Origin: Cylicocyclus nassatus
Lineage: Eukaryota > Nematoda > Chromadorea > Rhabditida > Strongylidae
Assembly (NCBI GenBank): GCA_958299035.1
Contig: CATQJL010000223.1
Span: 69,237,006 to 69,301,005 of the forward strand
Direction of reading: 5' to 3'
DNA length: 64,000 nt
Shown: positions 42,824-53,783 of the stretch, in pieces
Numbering within the stretch: the first letter of the stretch is position 1
How the letters are laid out: every line of letters begins with the position of its first letter
The notes under the pieces: model-generated
Database searches by the model: none
Told to the model about the DNA's origin: nothing
Seen by the model: the letters and a program-made list of their open reading frames with translations, nothing else
Translations under genes and position numbers: made by a program

Positions 42824-45547
42824 TGCCCGTCCGACAAGAAGAGTCGTCCCGACTCTTATAACACTTCTTCCACCAGCGTGGGAAACGTCATTCACGTTCA
42901 CGGCTCGGTCAACGGCTTGTACTGGGGGATAGCGGGTTCCACTTCTACGACTTGGTCGGCTCCTTGGGCAGCGTGGGGAATGGCGGTCCACGTCCACGGA
43001 TCGATCGGCGGGTTGTACAGGTGGGAAATAGCACGTTCCACGTCCACCATTCAGTCGGCTCGACAACGGGTCTTCTGTCCTTGTTCTCGGGTTATCGCGG
43101 TCCTTCGTCTCTGCTTTAGAGTAGTCCGATTTGCGATTGGTGACAACGTTTCGGTGGTGGTCCGACACCTCCGTCTGGGTACTTGCGTCACACACTTTTC
43201 TGAGAGAAAGTCTTCGCATCTGTTTGCGCTCACGATTGCAAATGCAGTCAGCAGGGCGATGACGATTGCCCTGTGTCTGACCTCTCCCGGAGCTTCCATC
43301 TGATCGAAGGTGACATGATTCTAGTGGTGCGCTTCGATCCTTTGTCAGCTCGGCCTTCGGTACATCGCTAGGGAATCCTGTACCTTCCTTGCATTTGCCT
43401 TCGACTCTGGACACACGTCTTCGACGACGTCTTCCACTCCAGCGCCAGATGTCTCTCCTCATCGTCTCCCAAAAGAAACTCTTCGACAGCTTCCTGAACA
43501 AGCTCCTTGCGCCTAAATGCCTCGCATTCCTTTGTGTTTCCTTGACAAGCTTCTTTCTCTGAGACGGCGGTACAACCTCTCTGGAGCCTTGCTCATCTGC
43601 AAACAGCAGACGGCCTTGGTCCAAAGTAAATTTAGACACATCGTACTCGTGTGACACGTTCTGGAACTTCACTCGACCCTCTCGCTTTTCCTTCACAAGA
43701 CATTCTATAAGATCACGGTAGACCGGGTCTCGGCGAAGTTCATCTAACCAGTGCGCAGCATCAGCCTCAGTTGGCTTCGCTACCTCTTTTTTTCTGTTCA
43801 CTGCCCGATCGAGAAAGTTTGACACTCGATTTACGGCGGGCTTTGCATGCATGCTTTCCGGATGGCTGGTAGGTCGCTGCTCCTTAGCGCACGCGGGCTC
43901 AAGCTTCCCTTGCTCCTCCGCTCTTCTGAGCTTGGCTCCTGCCAAGCTGTTCTCGACATAAACGTTGGGAGGGTGTTCCGTACTGGAAACTACATCGCAG
44001 TGCTCAGCAATTCCTTCTGACACGCCTTTTCCACAAACAGACAGCCTCTTAGTCTTTTGCTGAACTTGCACTCCCTTCGAAAACATAACACCTTCAGACT
44101 GTTGCCTTCGTCTATTCCGTCTCGGAGTCTTGCGCGGGACAAATTCCTGGACAACTGTCTTCTTTGTGTTAACGAGAGTGTGTCTAACGCCTGCACCACA
44201 CAGTCCAAGTTTCGGTAGCGCGTTCATTCCCAGCACGATTCTGCCACCTCCTGCTCTAACAAAGAGGGCAATTCTGTGCTTAGCGCCATCCTCAAGTTGC
44301 AAGGTAAGTCTAATCGCTCCCTTGAACTTCATCCGCTTGTTTAAGGCGTCATAAACGGGGTCTAGCTGGTCTATCGGGATCTCTTCAACATCAGCGTCCA
44401 GATCGAATCCTTTGTCCCTGCTCGCTACGAGCATCTTCAAAGGAATGATACTGACCTGTGATCCCGTATCCAGTGCAGCTTCTCGAACTAGGCCCAGCAA
44501 ACGCACTTGTGCTACCATCTGCTCCCCAAATAGCTCGCTCTCCCTCGCCGATGAAACAACCGAGTTACATCTCCACTTATTCAGGTACGTCGTGTAGTTC
44601 CTTGGAGCTTCTTTGGGTATTCTCGCTGGTTTTGAGGCTTTTGGCTTGCTACATTCACGGCTGTAATGCCCTGTCTCATTACAGTTGTAGCAACGTATCT
44701 GCCTCTTCCAAGATGCTACAGAAGCATACGATCGGCCAGAGGTCTCTACAACTTCGCCGGCTGTTGGGCCTTCATTTGCGGATGTTCCAGCGTCTGCATG
44801 TGGCGTCGCTACTTCTGCGCGCTGATCCACCATCATGGCCACCTCCTTGCTGCGCTCACATTGCAGTGCCATCGCTTTAATCAGTTCATACGCCAATTCC
44901 TTAGGTGCGCTTTCCAGTGTAGAGAAAAACTGCAAGTATTCCGGCCATTCGGTTAGTTGGGAGACTAATTCTGCAGCTCTAGTTCTTGACAGGTCCTTTT
45001 CTGACGCGTCCGGATAAGCCCTCTGCGTTAGCTTCTCTAGCTCCACTAGGTATGAGACTAAATCTTTGCCCATTCTCAAGCTTTTGAGCTCCATGTAGGC
45101 CTTCATCTGCCCTGCAGAGTCTTGAACACTGAACTGGCTCTGCATTGCCTCGATGATATCCTCTAGTGGGCCTTCCCTGATCCTTCGAGGTAACGCTTCT
45201 GCGACCATCCTTGGGTGTCCTCCTAGTTTCGACAGAAACAGGTGCACTAGCATATCATTTTGCAACCCCAAGTCGCTGTATTTCATCTTGAAACTCATCA
45301 CAAACTCCTCCCACTCTTTCCCCTGAGGGTCCGTGAAGGTCTCGACGTCCGGGAGGGTCATCGCGGCGAACATCCGTGCCATAGGATGAGTATCGGGGTC
45401 TCTAGTCCTACTTTGCGACCGGCTGCTGCATGCTGAAGAGCTTGACGCTGCCTTGCTCAGACACTGACGACGTCTTGACTGCGTCAAATTACCTACGAGG
45501 ATTTTTCCAGAATCCATCTTCTGGATCTCGGTCATAATGCTATGCAA
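42800..45547 (-). CDS. Gag-protease polyprotein with integrase-finger remnant
   Basis: 915 codons. Residues about 55-235 resemble retrotransposon gag (FTDPQGKEWEEFVMSFKMKY, LSKLGGHPRMVAEALPRRI). A CCHC knuckle, CYNCNETGHYSREC, lies near 285-298. The aspartic protease motif LDTGSQVSIIP follows near 355 with VLGMNALPKLGL downstream. Instead of RT, a degraded piece resembling the integrase H2C2 region appears near 640-700 (VVPPSQRKKLVKETQRNARH...SFFWETMRRDIWRW), lacking its CxxC. The tail has two related segments, CYFPPVQPADRSVDVD and RYPPVQAVDRAVNVN, and the stop lies inside the 3' LTR. The fusion fits an internal deletion joining protease to integrase. Confidence 0.85.
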   Translation of the reverse strand: MHSIMTEIQKMDSGKILVGNLTQSRRRQCLSKAASSSSACSSRSQSRTRDPDTHPMARMFAAMTLPDVETFTDPQGKEWEEFVMSFKMKYSDLGLQNDMLVHLFLSKLGGHPRMVAEALPRRIREGPLEDIIEAMQSQFSVQDSAGQMKAYMELKSLRMGKDLVSYLVELEKLTQRAYPDASEKDLSRTRAAELVSQLTEWPEYLQFFSTLESAPKELAYELIKAMALQCERSKEVAMMVDQRAEVATPHADAGTSANEGPTAGEVVETSGRSYASVASWKRQIRCYNCNETGHYSRECSKPKASKPARIPKEAPRNYTTYLNKWRCNSVVSSARESELFGEQMVAQVRLLGLVREAALDTGSQVSIIPLKMLVASRDKGFDLDADVEEIPIDQLDPVYDALNKRMKFKGAIRLTLQLEDGAKHRIALFVRAGGGRIVLGMNALPKLGLCGAGVRHTLVNTKKTVVQEFVPRKTPRRNRRRQQSEGVMFSKGVQVQQKTKRLSVCGKGVSEGIAEHCDVVSSTEHPPNVYVENSLAGAKLRRAEEQGKLEPACAKEQRPTSHPESMHAKPAVNRVSNFLDRAVNRKKEVAKPTEADAAHWLDELRRDPVYRDLIECLVKEKREGRVKFQNVSHEYDVSKFTLDQGRLLFADEQGSREVVPPSQRKKLVKETQRNARHLGARSLFRKLSKSFFWETMRRDIWRWSGRRRRRRVSRVEGKCKEGTGFPSDVPKAELTKDRSAPLESCHLRSDGSSGRGQTQGNRHRPADCICNRERKQMRRLSLRKVCDASTQTEVSDHHRNVVTNRKSDYSKAETKDRDNPRTRTEDPLSSRLNGGRGTCYFPPVQPADRSVDVDRHSPRCPRSRPSRRSGTRYPPVQAVDRAVNVNDVSHAGGRSVIRVGTTLLVGRACEVAGLL

Positions 45548-45952
45548 TGAAGCTCTTTCACTTCACGCTTTTTCTTATACTTTGCCGATGCTTCAGCGCA
45601 GTTTCAGCGAGTTGCAACCAACTATTTGCCACACTAACGGTACACGCGCACGTTTGCTCCGCCCCTTCCAGTAGATGGGCCTCGCGATGTAAGTGATGCA
45701 CTCACTTCTCCGTATATTTCCCTGACACAGAAGGTGCAGTATCCGGTACACACGCACACGCTCCTCCCCTCAAGGTTGAAGCTGGCGGTGCAAACTGCAA
45801 CGTTTCTGCAATTCCACAAACGAAAGAGCTCGATGTGCTAAACACCGACTCTTCCGCTAAGGAAATATACTCTGCCTCTCTTAGGGCAGGTTACTCGCCT
45901 TAACCGCTACGGTTGCTCCGGCGGAGGATTTCTTCTTTCGGTTCGGCCCCTA
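45548..45952 (-). other. Leader with primer-binding site, gag-protease element
   Basis: Non-coding leader between the 5' LTR and gag. Next to the LTR, the minus strand reads TAGGGGCCGAACCG (45939-45952). This complements the 3' end of tRNA-Pro as generally known (GGTTCGGCCC plus CCA) with one mismatch, so tRNA-Pro is the likely primer. Confidence 0.55.
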
Positions 45953-46321
45953 TGTCACGCAATAGGAGGCCTACTCTAGGCGCTATTGCGGGGGCTCGGC
46001 GTGGTGTCCAGGGGTATGATAATCCTTTATTGAAGAACGATCCTCCAGGTGATCGGCGCGTCCACGTCTTCTCGGCTTGGCTCCACGATTGAGACCCGAC
46101 CGCACTCCTCGTAGCACTGACGACAAGACTGATTTGAGCCAAGCGCAGCCGCCTTATATAGCGGCCCGAGAAGATGTGCATGCGCGCGGTCCCGGCACGA
46201 AACAATCAAAACATAGCAAAACCATTAAAACACCAAATAAAAGCATACAAATCGACTAAGAAGGACTAGATAGACACTATACACAACAATACAAGTCTTA
46301 AAGAAGCCCTGCGACTTCACA
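45953..46321 (-). repeat. 5' LTR of the gag-protease element
   Basis: Same sequence as 42455-42823 by direct reading. TATA box and AATAAA are in the orientation of the gag ORF. Confidence 0.92.
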
Positions 46322-46325
46322 CATG

Positions 46326-46835
46326 TGACCATTAGTTGTTTCTATTTACTGGCACCAGATGCTAATAGTGGCTTCAATATCAATGTAGCTCACTGTAAAA
46401 AATGATAATCTTCCTCAGCGCACAGTTTTGTCTCAGACTTTTTTGTTTGCCCTAGCATTGCATTGCTCTACTAAGGGTTAAGCAGCTGTTTTGAACCACC
46501 GACTATGGGGATTACTGATCTCAGGTCCTCATGAGCAATTTTTGTGATGTAAATTCTGAATGCTTTTTACTCATAAACTATGTAGTAGCGCCTTGGCGCA
46601 TACGAGAGATAAGGAATGCCTATATCAAAACCATGGAGCGGGCAGTACACGTTTTAGTGAAAAAATGATCCCAAATTACATTTAAAATTCGGTAAAAGTT
46701 CATGAAGATTAACGCATGATATGTGTGTATCAGCATCGTCCATGTTAAACAACGCGAAGGCAATGTTGCATCCTTTGGTTGAATACAAATTATTAATTCC
46801 ACATTTGATGGCTGTTGTAACGTGGTGCTTTTACA
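46326..46835. other. No supported gene
   Basis: AT-rich sequence without convincing frames or repeats. Confidence 0.5.
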
Positions 46836-47132
46836 TTTTACTCAATATAACAAACTAGTTGGCAAACCCGGCTCCGCCCGGGCCTGTCAATAATATATTT
46901 GTAATCAGCATGCTCGATTACCCCCTGTGCCAACTCCCAACCCTGTAGCCCAAATTTTGCGAAAAATCGATAAAATCGATATCGATCGATAACGAAGAGT
47001 AGCCTATGACACGCTCCCTGCCCCGAAGTATATGTGTGCCAAATTTGGTCCAAATCGGATCAGAAATAAAATTTCTATTCCGCACATACGTACATACAGA
47101 CAGACACACATTAAGCTTTATATATAAGATAG
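46836..47132. repeat. Dispersed-repeat fragment, possibly a non-LTR 3' tail
   Basis: Contains ACCCGGCTCCGCCCGGG, a phased CGATAAAATCGATATCGATC run, CCAAATTTGGTCCAAATCGG, ACATACAGACAGACACACAT and an ATATATAAGA end. The closing segment resembles 3' tails of RTE-like retroposons (recollection, not tested). No frame is preserved. Confidence 0.4.
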
Positions 47133-47222
47133 AAGAATAGCAAAAGATGTTAGAGTCAAAAAAAAAACTCTCGTACGACTTTCGACTTCAATAATAAATA
47201 AAAAAGTCCTATATCATGGTCT

Positions 47223-47489
47223 CTATTCCATTGTTCGAAATTGATTGAACTGCGTTTGATTTATAAAATCAATAGATTTAGCAAACCAAATTGATGGGTC
47301 GTCCTCAAAATTTGCGCCTTTTCTTAATCTAGGATGACAGGCAAAAATGTTACATGGACGATTTGAACTATTCGAATGGCATAAACATTTGAACTTAATG
47401 CTTTCTGGCCCTTCAGTCCGCTTTTTCAAAAATAATAAGAAATTTTTTTGAATGTCTTCTTCTCTGAGATTGTAAGATGTGTGATACAT
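47223..47489 (-). CDS. Exon-like open block, Cys-containing, unidentified
   Basis: Minus-strand frame ...PESIKFKCLCHSNSSNRPC NIFACHPRLRKGANFEDDPS..., ending QFRTME and TAG. Two CxC/C-type pairs recall small extracellular Cys modules, but no family is assigned. It could be a terminal exon or a relic. Confidence 0.25.
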   Translation of the reverse strand: MYHTSYNLREEDIQKNFLLFLKKRTEGPESIKFKCLCHSNSSNRPCNIFACHPRLRKGANFEDDPSIWFAKSIDFINQTQFNQFRTME

Positions 47490-47499
47490 TAAATGCGAG

Positions 47500-48488
47500 T
47501 TCTTATAAGATGGAAGTAGAACTTAGTTCTTATTGGTCACCAGCATTGCAAAGAAAATGTGCGTTTAGGTTTTAGATTCCGAAACTTATTTTACACCACA
47601 CATAGAACTGACTGTGGTGATTTCACTCGCAAAGCTCGGACGGGCTAAAAAGCAAAAAAGCGTAAAATAAGCTGCTTTGATTGTTGAAGCCAAAAAATTG
47701 ATGTTCCACATACATTCAGTCCAGCCAAACAAAGAATTTGTTGTTAAAAATCTTTTGACAGTTTTTGAAACTTCCCTTCGAAGAATAAAGACTTCTGCAT
47801 CAAAGTGTTTGGTCTATCTGTTTCTTATCACAAATTCTTTGAAAGTCAGAATTAATAAAAATAGATGATTTGAACATGGCAAAAGATGGTTCAAATTTCG
47901 GCGAATATTTGAGATACCAGCAAGCATTGATTGGGAGGGCATCAGCTGAATAATGAAAAATTAGCTGTGTGTTGAAAGTATGTGTTTTGATCTAAATCAA
48001 TTTCTTCTTGTTAAGAAAACGTGGCAAGAAATTTTTTGAACTACTCAGCAACTCACGACCTCAAACGACTCAAATTCTTGAATAAGCACAAATCTCACAT
48101 TAGAATAATTAGAAGAAACTAGCGTTTCTCTTTTTTATTCTATGTACTAGAGCACGAGAGCATTTTCTTTGCAAGAATATTCCATTGCTCTATAATTACT
48201 GCTAACTAGAAATCCTCAAATGAAGGAGGTTATTCTAGATTACACGTTATGCTGCATGCGTCAAAAATTGATTTTACTGTAGAAACAAAGTTGCAGGGGA
48301 CTTATTTTACAATCGAAATAATTAATAATAATCAAAATAGTAATCAACAATCACCAGTAATAAAAAATAATCAACAGTATAGCTGCTAATATTCTGAACT
48401 TAGTGGTGATCGACAGCTCAGATGATATCGAGACCTTTCTTTCTATTAAATCGACTCTAATTTTCAGGATTGCATTGAAAATTGGTTC
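47500..48488. other. No supported gene
   Basis: AT-rich. One 63-codon plus frame at 47677-47868 lacks supporting features. A run of AATAATCAA units lies near 48315-48375. Confidence 0.5.
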
Positions 48489-48490
48489 TA

Positions 48491-49362
48491 TTAGGTTGTC
48501 CCGAAAGTTTTGTCGGTTTTTTCAAACCACTGTAAAACAACGCACAATGAAGATTTGATGAGTTTCAACGTGCATTCGATGCAGCTTTTCCTTCTCTCTC
48601 TTATGGATGCACTTTCATATCATAATCTTGTATGCTTTTTTGATAATTACCAAAATTCTCCACCTGTCAATTTTACCTACTCGAGGTTGAACTAATTTTC
48701 AAAAATTTCATTACAAAGTTTCGAAAAAGACTAAGTATGGGTCAAATAGAGCAACTCTCGGGCTATAAGCTCGTATTTTTAGATTCTCCTAATCTGCTGA
48801 TTTTAACTTCAAAAAATTATTTCTCCGGAGGCCGTGGTTTTTAGCAAAATCATGAAACGCGCAACTGCAGCAAAAGCATGAAAGCTTTTGAGTTTTTGCG
48901 AATTTAAACTTGTTCGTTATTCATCAATTATGCAACATAACCAAGTTTGATTTGCTTCAAAAATCAGCTTTTTGGAATTTTCGGTAATTTTACGTGATAA
49001 AACGTGTTCAAAAAGCCACGGTTCTTCTCAAATAAATAATTATTACGGACATTATAAACGTGGCCCACGTAATCTAAAATAGGTACAATGCAGCCAAAGG
49101 TTTGCCCTACATAAGAATCACCAGGGCTCATCGAAAATATCAATATAAAAATTTTGAAAATTCAGGAAAGTTTTGGCGCTACTGCTGAGGTGCTCAAAAA
49201 GCCATGGCGATAACATCGACGGGGTAGATTAAGGAACAAATATAGCTATAAGAAAGAGGATACAATAATGAATAGAATGACACCTAGGCCGTCCATGGAC
49301 TGGTGTTCTGTGAGGTTTGGTGAGCGATGAAAAAAACCGACAAAACTTTCGGGACAACCTAA
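48491..49362. mobile_element. Nonautonomous mariner-type element, 872 bp
   Basis: The inverted ends TTAGGTTGTCCCGAAAGTTT and the partner ending AAACTTTCGGGACAACCTAA continue for about 33 bp through TGTCGGTTTTTTC. TA duplications lie at 48489-48490 and 49363-49364. No transposase frame remains. Confidence 0.88.
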
Positions 49363-49364
49363 TA

Positions 49365-49664
49365 TCATGTTATAGAATATTACTGAGAACAGAAGGCTTC
49401 ATCTTAAGCGTTACCATCCCAGCTGTGTGCTCCACCGTATCGGCGAATCGGCGATAGGGTCACGAAGAAAATAAGGATTAGTATTTTGAAACAGCACTTT
49501 TGTGATGCTGTCGTATATCTATTTATCGAAAAAGCTGTTAGGAGTTAGATTATCTACTGTGTGGATTACTTTAGACTGCGTAAAGTAGTAGTGAAAAAGT
49601 TTAAATAATTTTCATTCCACCGAACTCTTTTTGATGTGACATAATCAAAGGTACAAAAGGAATT
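49365..49664. other. No supported gene
   Basis: Downstream of the candidate minus-strand gene; no clear poly-A signal. Confidence 0.45.
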
Positions 49665-51942
49665 TCAAGGTTTGTTTGACTCGACTTGTTTGCGTAAATC
49701 TTCATCATCTAAAATTGGAAAACGATAGATATCGACTCCCATTACTGAGTAAAGGCGAATGCAACCTATCAAAATTCCCCACAACGGCATGGGCTTACCT
49801 TGTGATTTTCCAGAATCGAGGTCAAATAGCGAAAGACATTCCAAGCTAGCTTGAAGCCCCTTTTCCCAGTATACAAGAGATACGATTATTTACCATGTGT
49901 CGCATAATTTAATTTTTCACTTTTTACTTCCTTCCACAATAACTCATACTTCGCAAATAAGCTTTGCAGAACTAGATAGAGCAAATCAAGCTTTACAAGA
50001 GACATCCAGAAATTTGCACAAAATTTGTTCTCCGTAAAGTTTGAAGCCGAATTCACAAAAAAAACTAAATACCCAGAAAAGTTTTAAAGAAGTACCTTCG
50101 TTCAAAAAATTTCTGTGGATTTCTTAGTTGCTCAAACATGTACAACCATACCTTCGATAGTTTAGAGATAGGGATTAAAAAGGGAAGGTTGTTTGTACAT
50201 CTACCACTTAAGAGTCGAATGTTGTTTATGAAAAGTCAGAGAAGCGGAAAAGATGCAAAACATTTAGCGAAAGCAGAAAAAACACCTCTATAAATTAAGT
50301 GAAAACTAAATGAGTTCGAAACTTTTCATTTGGCGCCTTTACAAACAGCAGGTTTCCCTTCAGGAACAAGAAACCCACAACATGGAGGAAAACGAGGAAA
50401 AGCACCAATTTCTTCTTCGTGATTCAAAACAGGCATGTTTCGGAAGGTGATTACTAAGAAGATTTAAAAAAAGTAGAGAACTAGTCATAAAGACGCAAAG
50501 TTTTGTTTTTATTACGCCGAAATGCATTGGTGTAAAAGTAGAAGTCAAGAGCTTTAATATGATATGCAATTTTCCAAATTAGGTCATAGAACAACAACAA
50601 AAAAGGGCTACATATAATGTTACAGGGTTTCGTCGAGCCAATTGCTCCGCACTCCACGTTTGGGGTAGCGAGGTGGCGCGCAGCACACGAAGACGCAGAC
50701 GAGCAGAGGAGAAAGACCAGAGCCGGCGGATTATTTGGCTCTGGTCGTAGAACTCGGGTGTTGACGAAACCCTGTAATAGTATGTACCTTTCTAATCATC
50801 ACTACACGACTAATGGCAATGACAACGTGGCAAGCGTCACAAATCATTCCATGACGATAAGTCAGTATTTTCGTGTTCAACACTTTGCGCAACATTTGAG
50901 AGCAGTTCCTCGTTTTTATTGCCTCTAACAACTCTCTCTGAACCTCTGAAGCTCAATGGAACCTAGAAAGATCTTTCTTAAAAGATACTATTTTGAATAT
51001 TCGGGAAAATTTTTTTGGGGTTTCTACAGAAACATTCCTTTACAAAATACAACAATATGACTTCTTCGACTTTTCACACAATCGATCTTGTTAGATTTCG
51101 GCTTCAAGCTTATGTGAAATAAGTGCTCCAAGCAAATACTTAATTATTTTGTAAGCTTGCTTTTTGTCTAATGTTACCGCGAAACTTGCTTGAGAGGCGA
51201 AAGAGCATGAGCTATAAAAGCAGAAAGTCAAAATGGTTATTTCCGCACGCTGTAGAATTACAAAATTCAAAAACCTTTATACCAACAATGAGCTGTTTTA
51301 GCAACGTATTGATCCAGTACATTTACATGTATCTTAGGTCACTGGAAGTTTTTTTTTCGTTTTTTTTTGATAGCCTGATTATGTCTTGATGATTTTCGTC
51401 CAAAACTCATAAAACGCTTATGATGAACAATGTTACCGACAGGGCTTAGCAGTTCAAAAGTGACGTAGCGATGCCAATTTCCCTAATTTTCATACGATTT
51501 CATTCTTATCATTTTCAAAAGGCCCTGCATGTCATGTGAAAGATCCTTGGTCACATTGCTGATTACAGATTAGATATAAAATCAAGCTTGCAAAGGCTAT
51601 AAGTGGTTTATTCAAGAGAACCCAACTTTGTGGGCATTTGCAAAACGTAGAATTACTAGAAACTTTATAAGCTGAATCTTCAAAGCAATCATCAATTTGC
51701 ACAAATGATGCTCAATAACAATCATGCTTCGACTTGCAGGAACTTCTAAAGCTTTCATGTTGTAGTTGCATGTTAAATGAACTTACAAAAATCGAGATTG
51801 CTGCGGCTTTGGGGTCAGCACTTTCCAACTCTCGCCGTACGAGCCTACCCCATACTCCTAAGATGTTATAGAGATGCAAACGGGCCCTTGCCTGCGCGAC
51901 CATGTTGCGACTACCCATACCCGCGTACTTGATAAAGCGCGA
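49665..51942 (-). CDS. Multi-exon cellular gene fragment, unidentified
   Basis: Exon A (51942-51787, 156 bp) follows TTCTAG and ends at GTAAGTTC; it reads ...RLHLYNILGVWGRLVRREL.... Exon B (50937-50788, 150 bp) follows GGTTCAG and ends at GTACAT; it reads ...RHGMICDACHVVIAISR.... Both are phase 0 at each end, so they join in frame. Possible further exons lie at 50453-50343 (FPRFPPCCGFLVPEGKPAV) and at about 49885-49665, which reads LQASLECLSLFDLDSGK...RLYSVMGVDIYRFPILDD and ends in TGA. The last two do not fit phase without another exon. Family not recognised. Exon B's downstream intron holds a MITE. Confidence 0.5.
50620..50777. mobile_element. MITE with TTACAGGGTTTCGTC ends
   Basis: TTACAGGGTTTCGTC at 50620 and GACGAAACCCTGTAA ending at 50777 are perfect 15-bp inverted ends of a 158-bp GC-richer insert. 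It sits in the intron after exon B. Confidence 0.75.
50945..51780. other. Putative intron, AT-rich
   Basis: Between exons B and A. No repeat or gene supported. Confidence 0.4.
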
Positions 51943-52130
51943 CTAGAACGCCAGAGATCTTACAAAAATAGTCATATAAATTTTTCTCAAATAAAACAGA
52001 AAACTATTATACTAAACGTGATACCGAAACTAACGTATTAACCTTTACGTCGCGGAACGAGCCCCGATATCCCGCGCCATCATGCCCAAAACATTTTCTC
52101 CAAAAAAAAGCCTACTCAGGATTTCTCTCA

Positions 52131-52752
52131 TGTCCGCCGCACGACACCTGGTCCGTACGGAACGTACATCCCTCTTCACTCCCCGCGAATGGTACTTGCT
52201 CGGATTCCCAAACCACAAAGGAAATCTTCTTTAAATCCAACTACTTGCTCAACCGCTTGCCCGGAACATTCATACGGGAGCTTGCCAGACGCTGCCGCAC
52301 AACAAAAACCAACCAATAGCGATACTCAAAAAGAAAAGAATGGACGGAAAAAAGATACAGCCGCTCTGACGCGGCTATATCAGCCATCTGCTTGGCAGCG
52401 CGCCAGCAGAATGGCTTTAGCCGCGAAAGTAGACTGATAGTGCGGCAACCAGTGCTCCCGGCTCGCTATCTCGAGGAGCTGCTCGCATCAAGCGTCGAAT
52501 CTCTCTTTATCAACCACTCATCCTGGCTCGAGTATGGCTTACGTGAGATCACTCTCGGAGGACTATTCGGGATACTCTAGGAGTAGATCATGAGCACGGC
52601 AGAGCGAACTCCATCATAGAGATAGCAGGTCGTATTCAGCTCCTATACCCCTTTTATGTAAGCTCTTATGGATAATAAGTATTCATTAAGACGTTTTATA
52701 GTATACCGCTACGTACCCTCAGGCAAAGGTCCGATCAACCCTTGGGTCTGAC
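52131..52752 (+). repeat. 5' LTR remnant with primer-binding site
   Basis: GC-richer block. It may begin TGTCCGCCGC (52131) and ends TTGGGTCTGACA, directly followed by TGGAGGTTCCGTGG. This is the same tRNA-Gln-type primer site as the complete element at 22597. No gag or pol follows: a mariner element starts at 52775, and beyond it lies AT-rich unrelated DNA. The left boundary is a guess, because no target duplication can be tested. Confidence 0.5.
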
Positions 52753-52774
52753 ATGGAGGTTCCGTGGAGATATA

Positions 52775-53781
52775 TTAGGTTGGTGCAAAAGTTTTGTCAG
52801 TTATTTAAATCCATCGGCAAACATGCTAGAATGAAGATAAACAAAGATTTCAAAATTTCTCCGATGGAGAATTTCCTCCTCTTTCCAGGTGCTAAACTCA
52901 TATTGTGTTGCTTTGCGAGAGTGACGAGATATTTGCTAGAAACTACAACCACTTATTTTTACCATGTCCAACTTTCGCTAATTTTTAAAATTTTTCTAAG
53001 AGACTTCCCGAGGAGCCAATAACCAGCAGATAAGGCAAGCCTTTTGCCAATAGAAGTAATTTTTTCTTTTTTTCAGCTGCTTTTTTAGATTTTTGCTAAA
53101 TAATTTTCTAAAAGTTTTGAAAAAATCGCACAACCTGTTATTGCACCAAACACTGCAAAACCTACAGGATACTGAGGTTTCAGCACTCGATTATTACTAT
53201 TGGCACTATTGCAAAGTAAGTAAGCTCTTTTTGCTTCAAATTATGGAGATTTTGAAACATAGGATACGTCGGGGCGCACTCCTAAAATTGAGAAATACTG
53301 CGATTTTCCCAAAAAGTTTCGCCTGTCTTGGCAAAAAAAGAAAAGCCTTGGACAGAGGAGAAAAAGTTGCATCGATCGGTGACTGAAGTGTTCAACGTTT
53401 TATGTTCTACGAGGTCAAAGTAGACGGAATGTAAAATTTGGTCACTTCAGAAAACAAATCGTAGAAATTTTGAAGGGCAAGCCAAAGGGCTACAAAGATT
53501 GCTTCTGTTGGCAAAAGGTTTGCCCTATCTGCTGATTATTAAGGCTTCTTTGGAAGTCTCTTAGAAAAATTTTGAAAATTGGCGTAAGTTGGACATGGTA
53601 AAAACAAGTGGTTGTAATTTCCAGCAAATATCTCGTCACTCTTGCAACGAAACACAGTGGGAGTTAAGCAGCTAGAAGGAGGAAGAAATTCTGCATCGGA
53701 CACTGAAGTGTCTGTTTATCTTCGTTCTAGCGTGCTTGCCGATGGATTGAAAAAACTTACAAAACTTTTGCACCAACCTAA
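52775..53781. mobile_element. Nonautonomous mariner-type element with long inverted ends, 1007 bp
   Basis: TTAGGTTGGTGCAAAAGTTT ... AAACTTTTGCACCAACCTAA with TA duplications at 52773-52774 and 53782-53783. The outermost TTAGGTTGGTGCAAAAGT is the widespread mariner TIR. The inverted similarity continues inward about 270 bp (GACGAGATATTTGCTAGAAA versus an inverted TTCCAGCAAATATCTCGTCA). No transposase. Confidence 0.9.
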
Positions 53782-53783
53782 TA

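Larger units (their letters stand above)
42451..46325 (-). mobile_element. Young internally deleted LTR element (gag-protease only)
   Basis: The LTRs (42455-42823 and 45953-46321, 369 bp each) read as identical and are flanked by the 4-bp duplication CATG (42451-42454 and 46322-46325). The minus strand encodes one long gag-protease ORF. RT, RNase H and the integrase core are missing. The element is therefore nonautonomous but recently mobile. Confidence 0.92.

Noticed and set aside
47677..47868. 63-codon plus-strand frame
   Set aside because: AT-rich, no splice sites, initiator context or similarity to support it.
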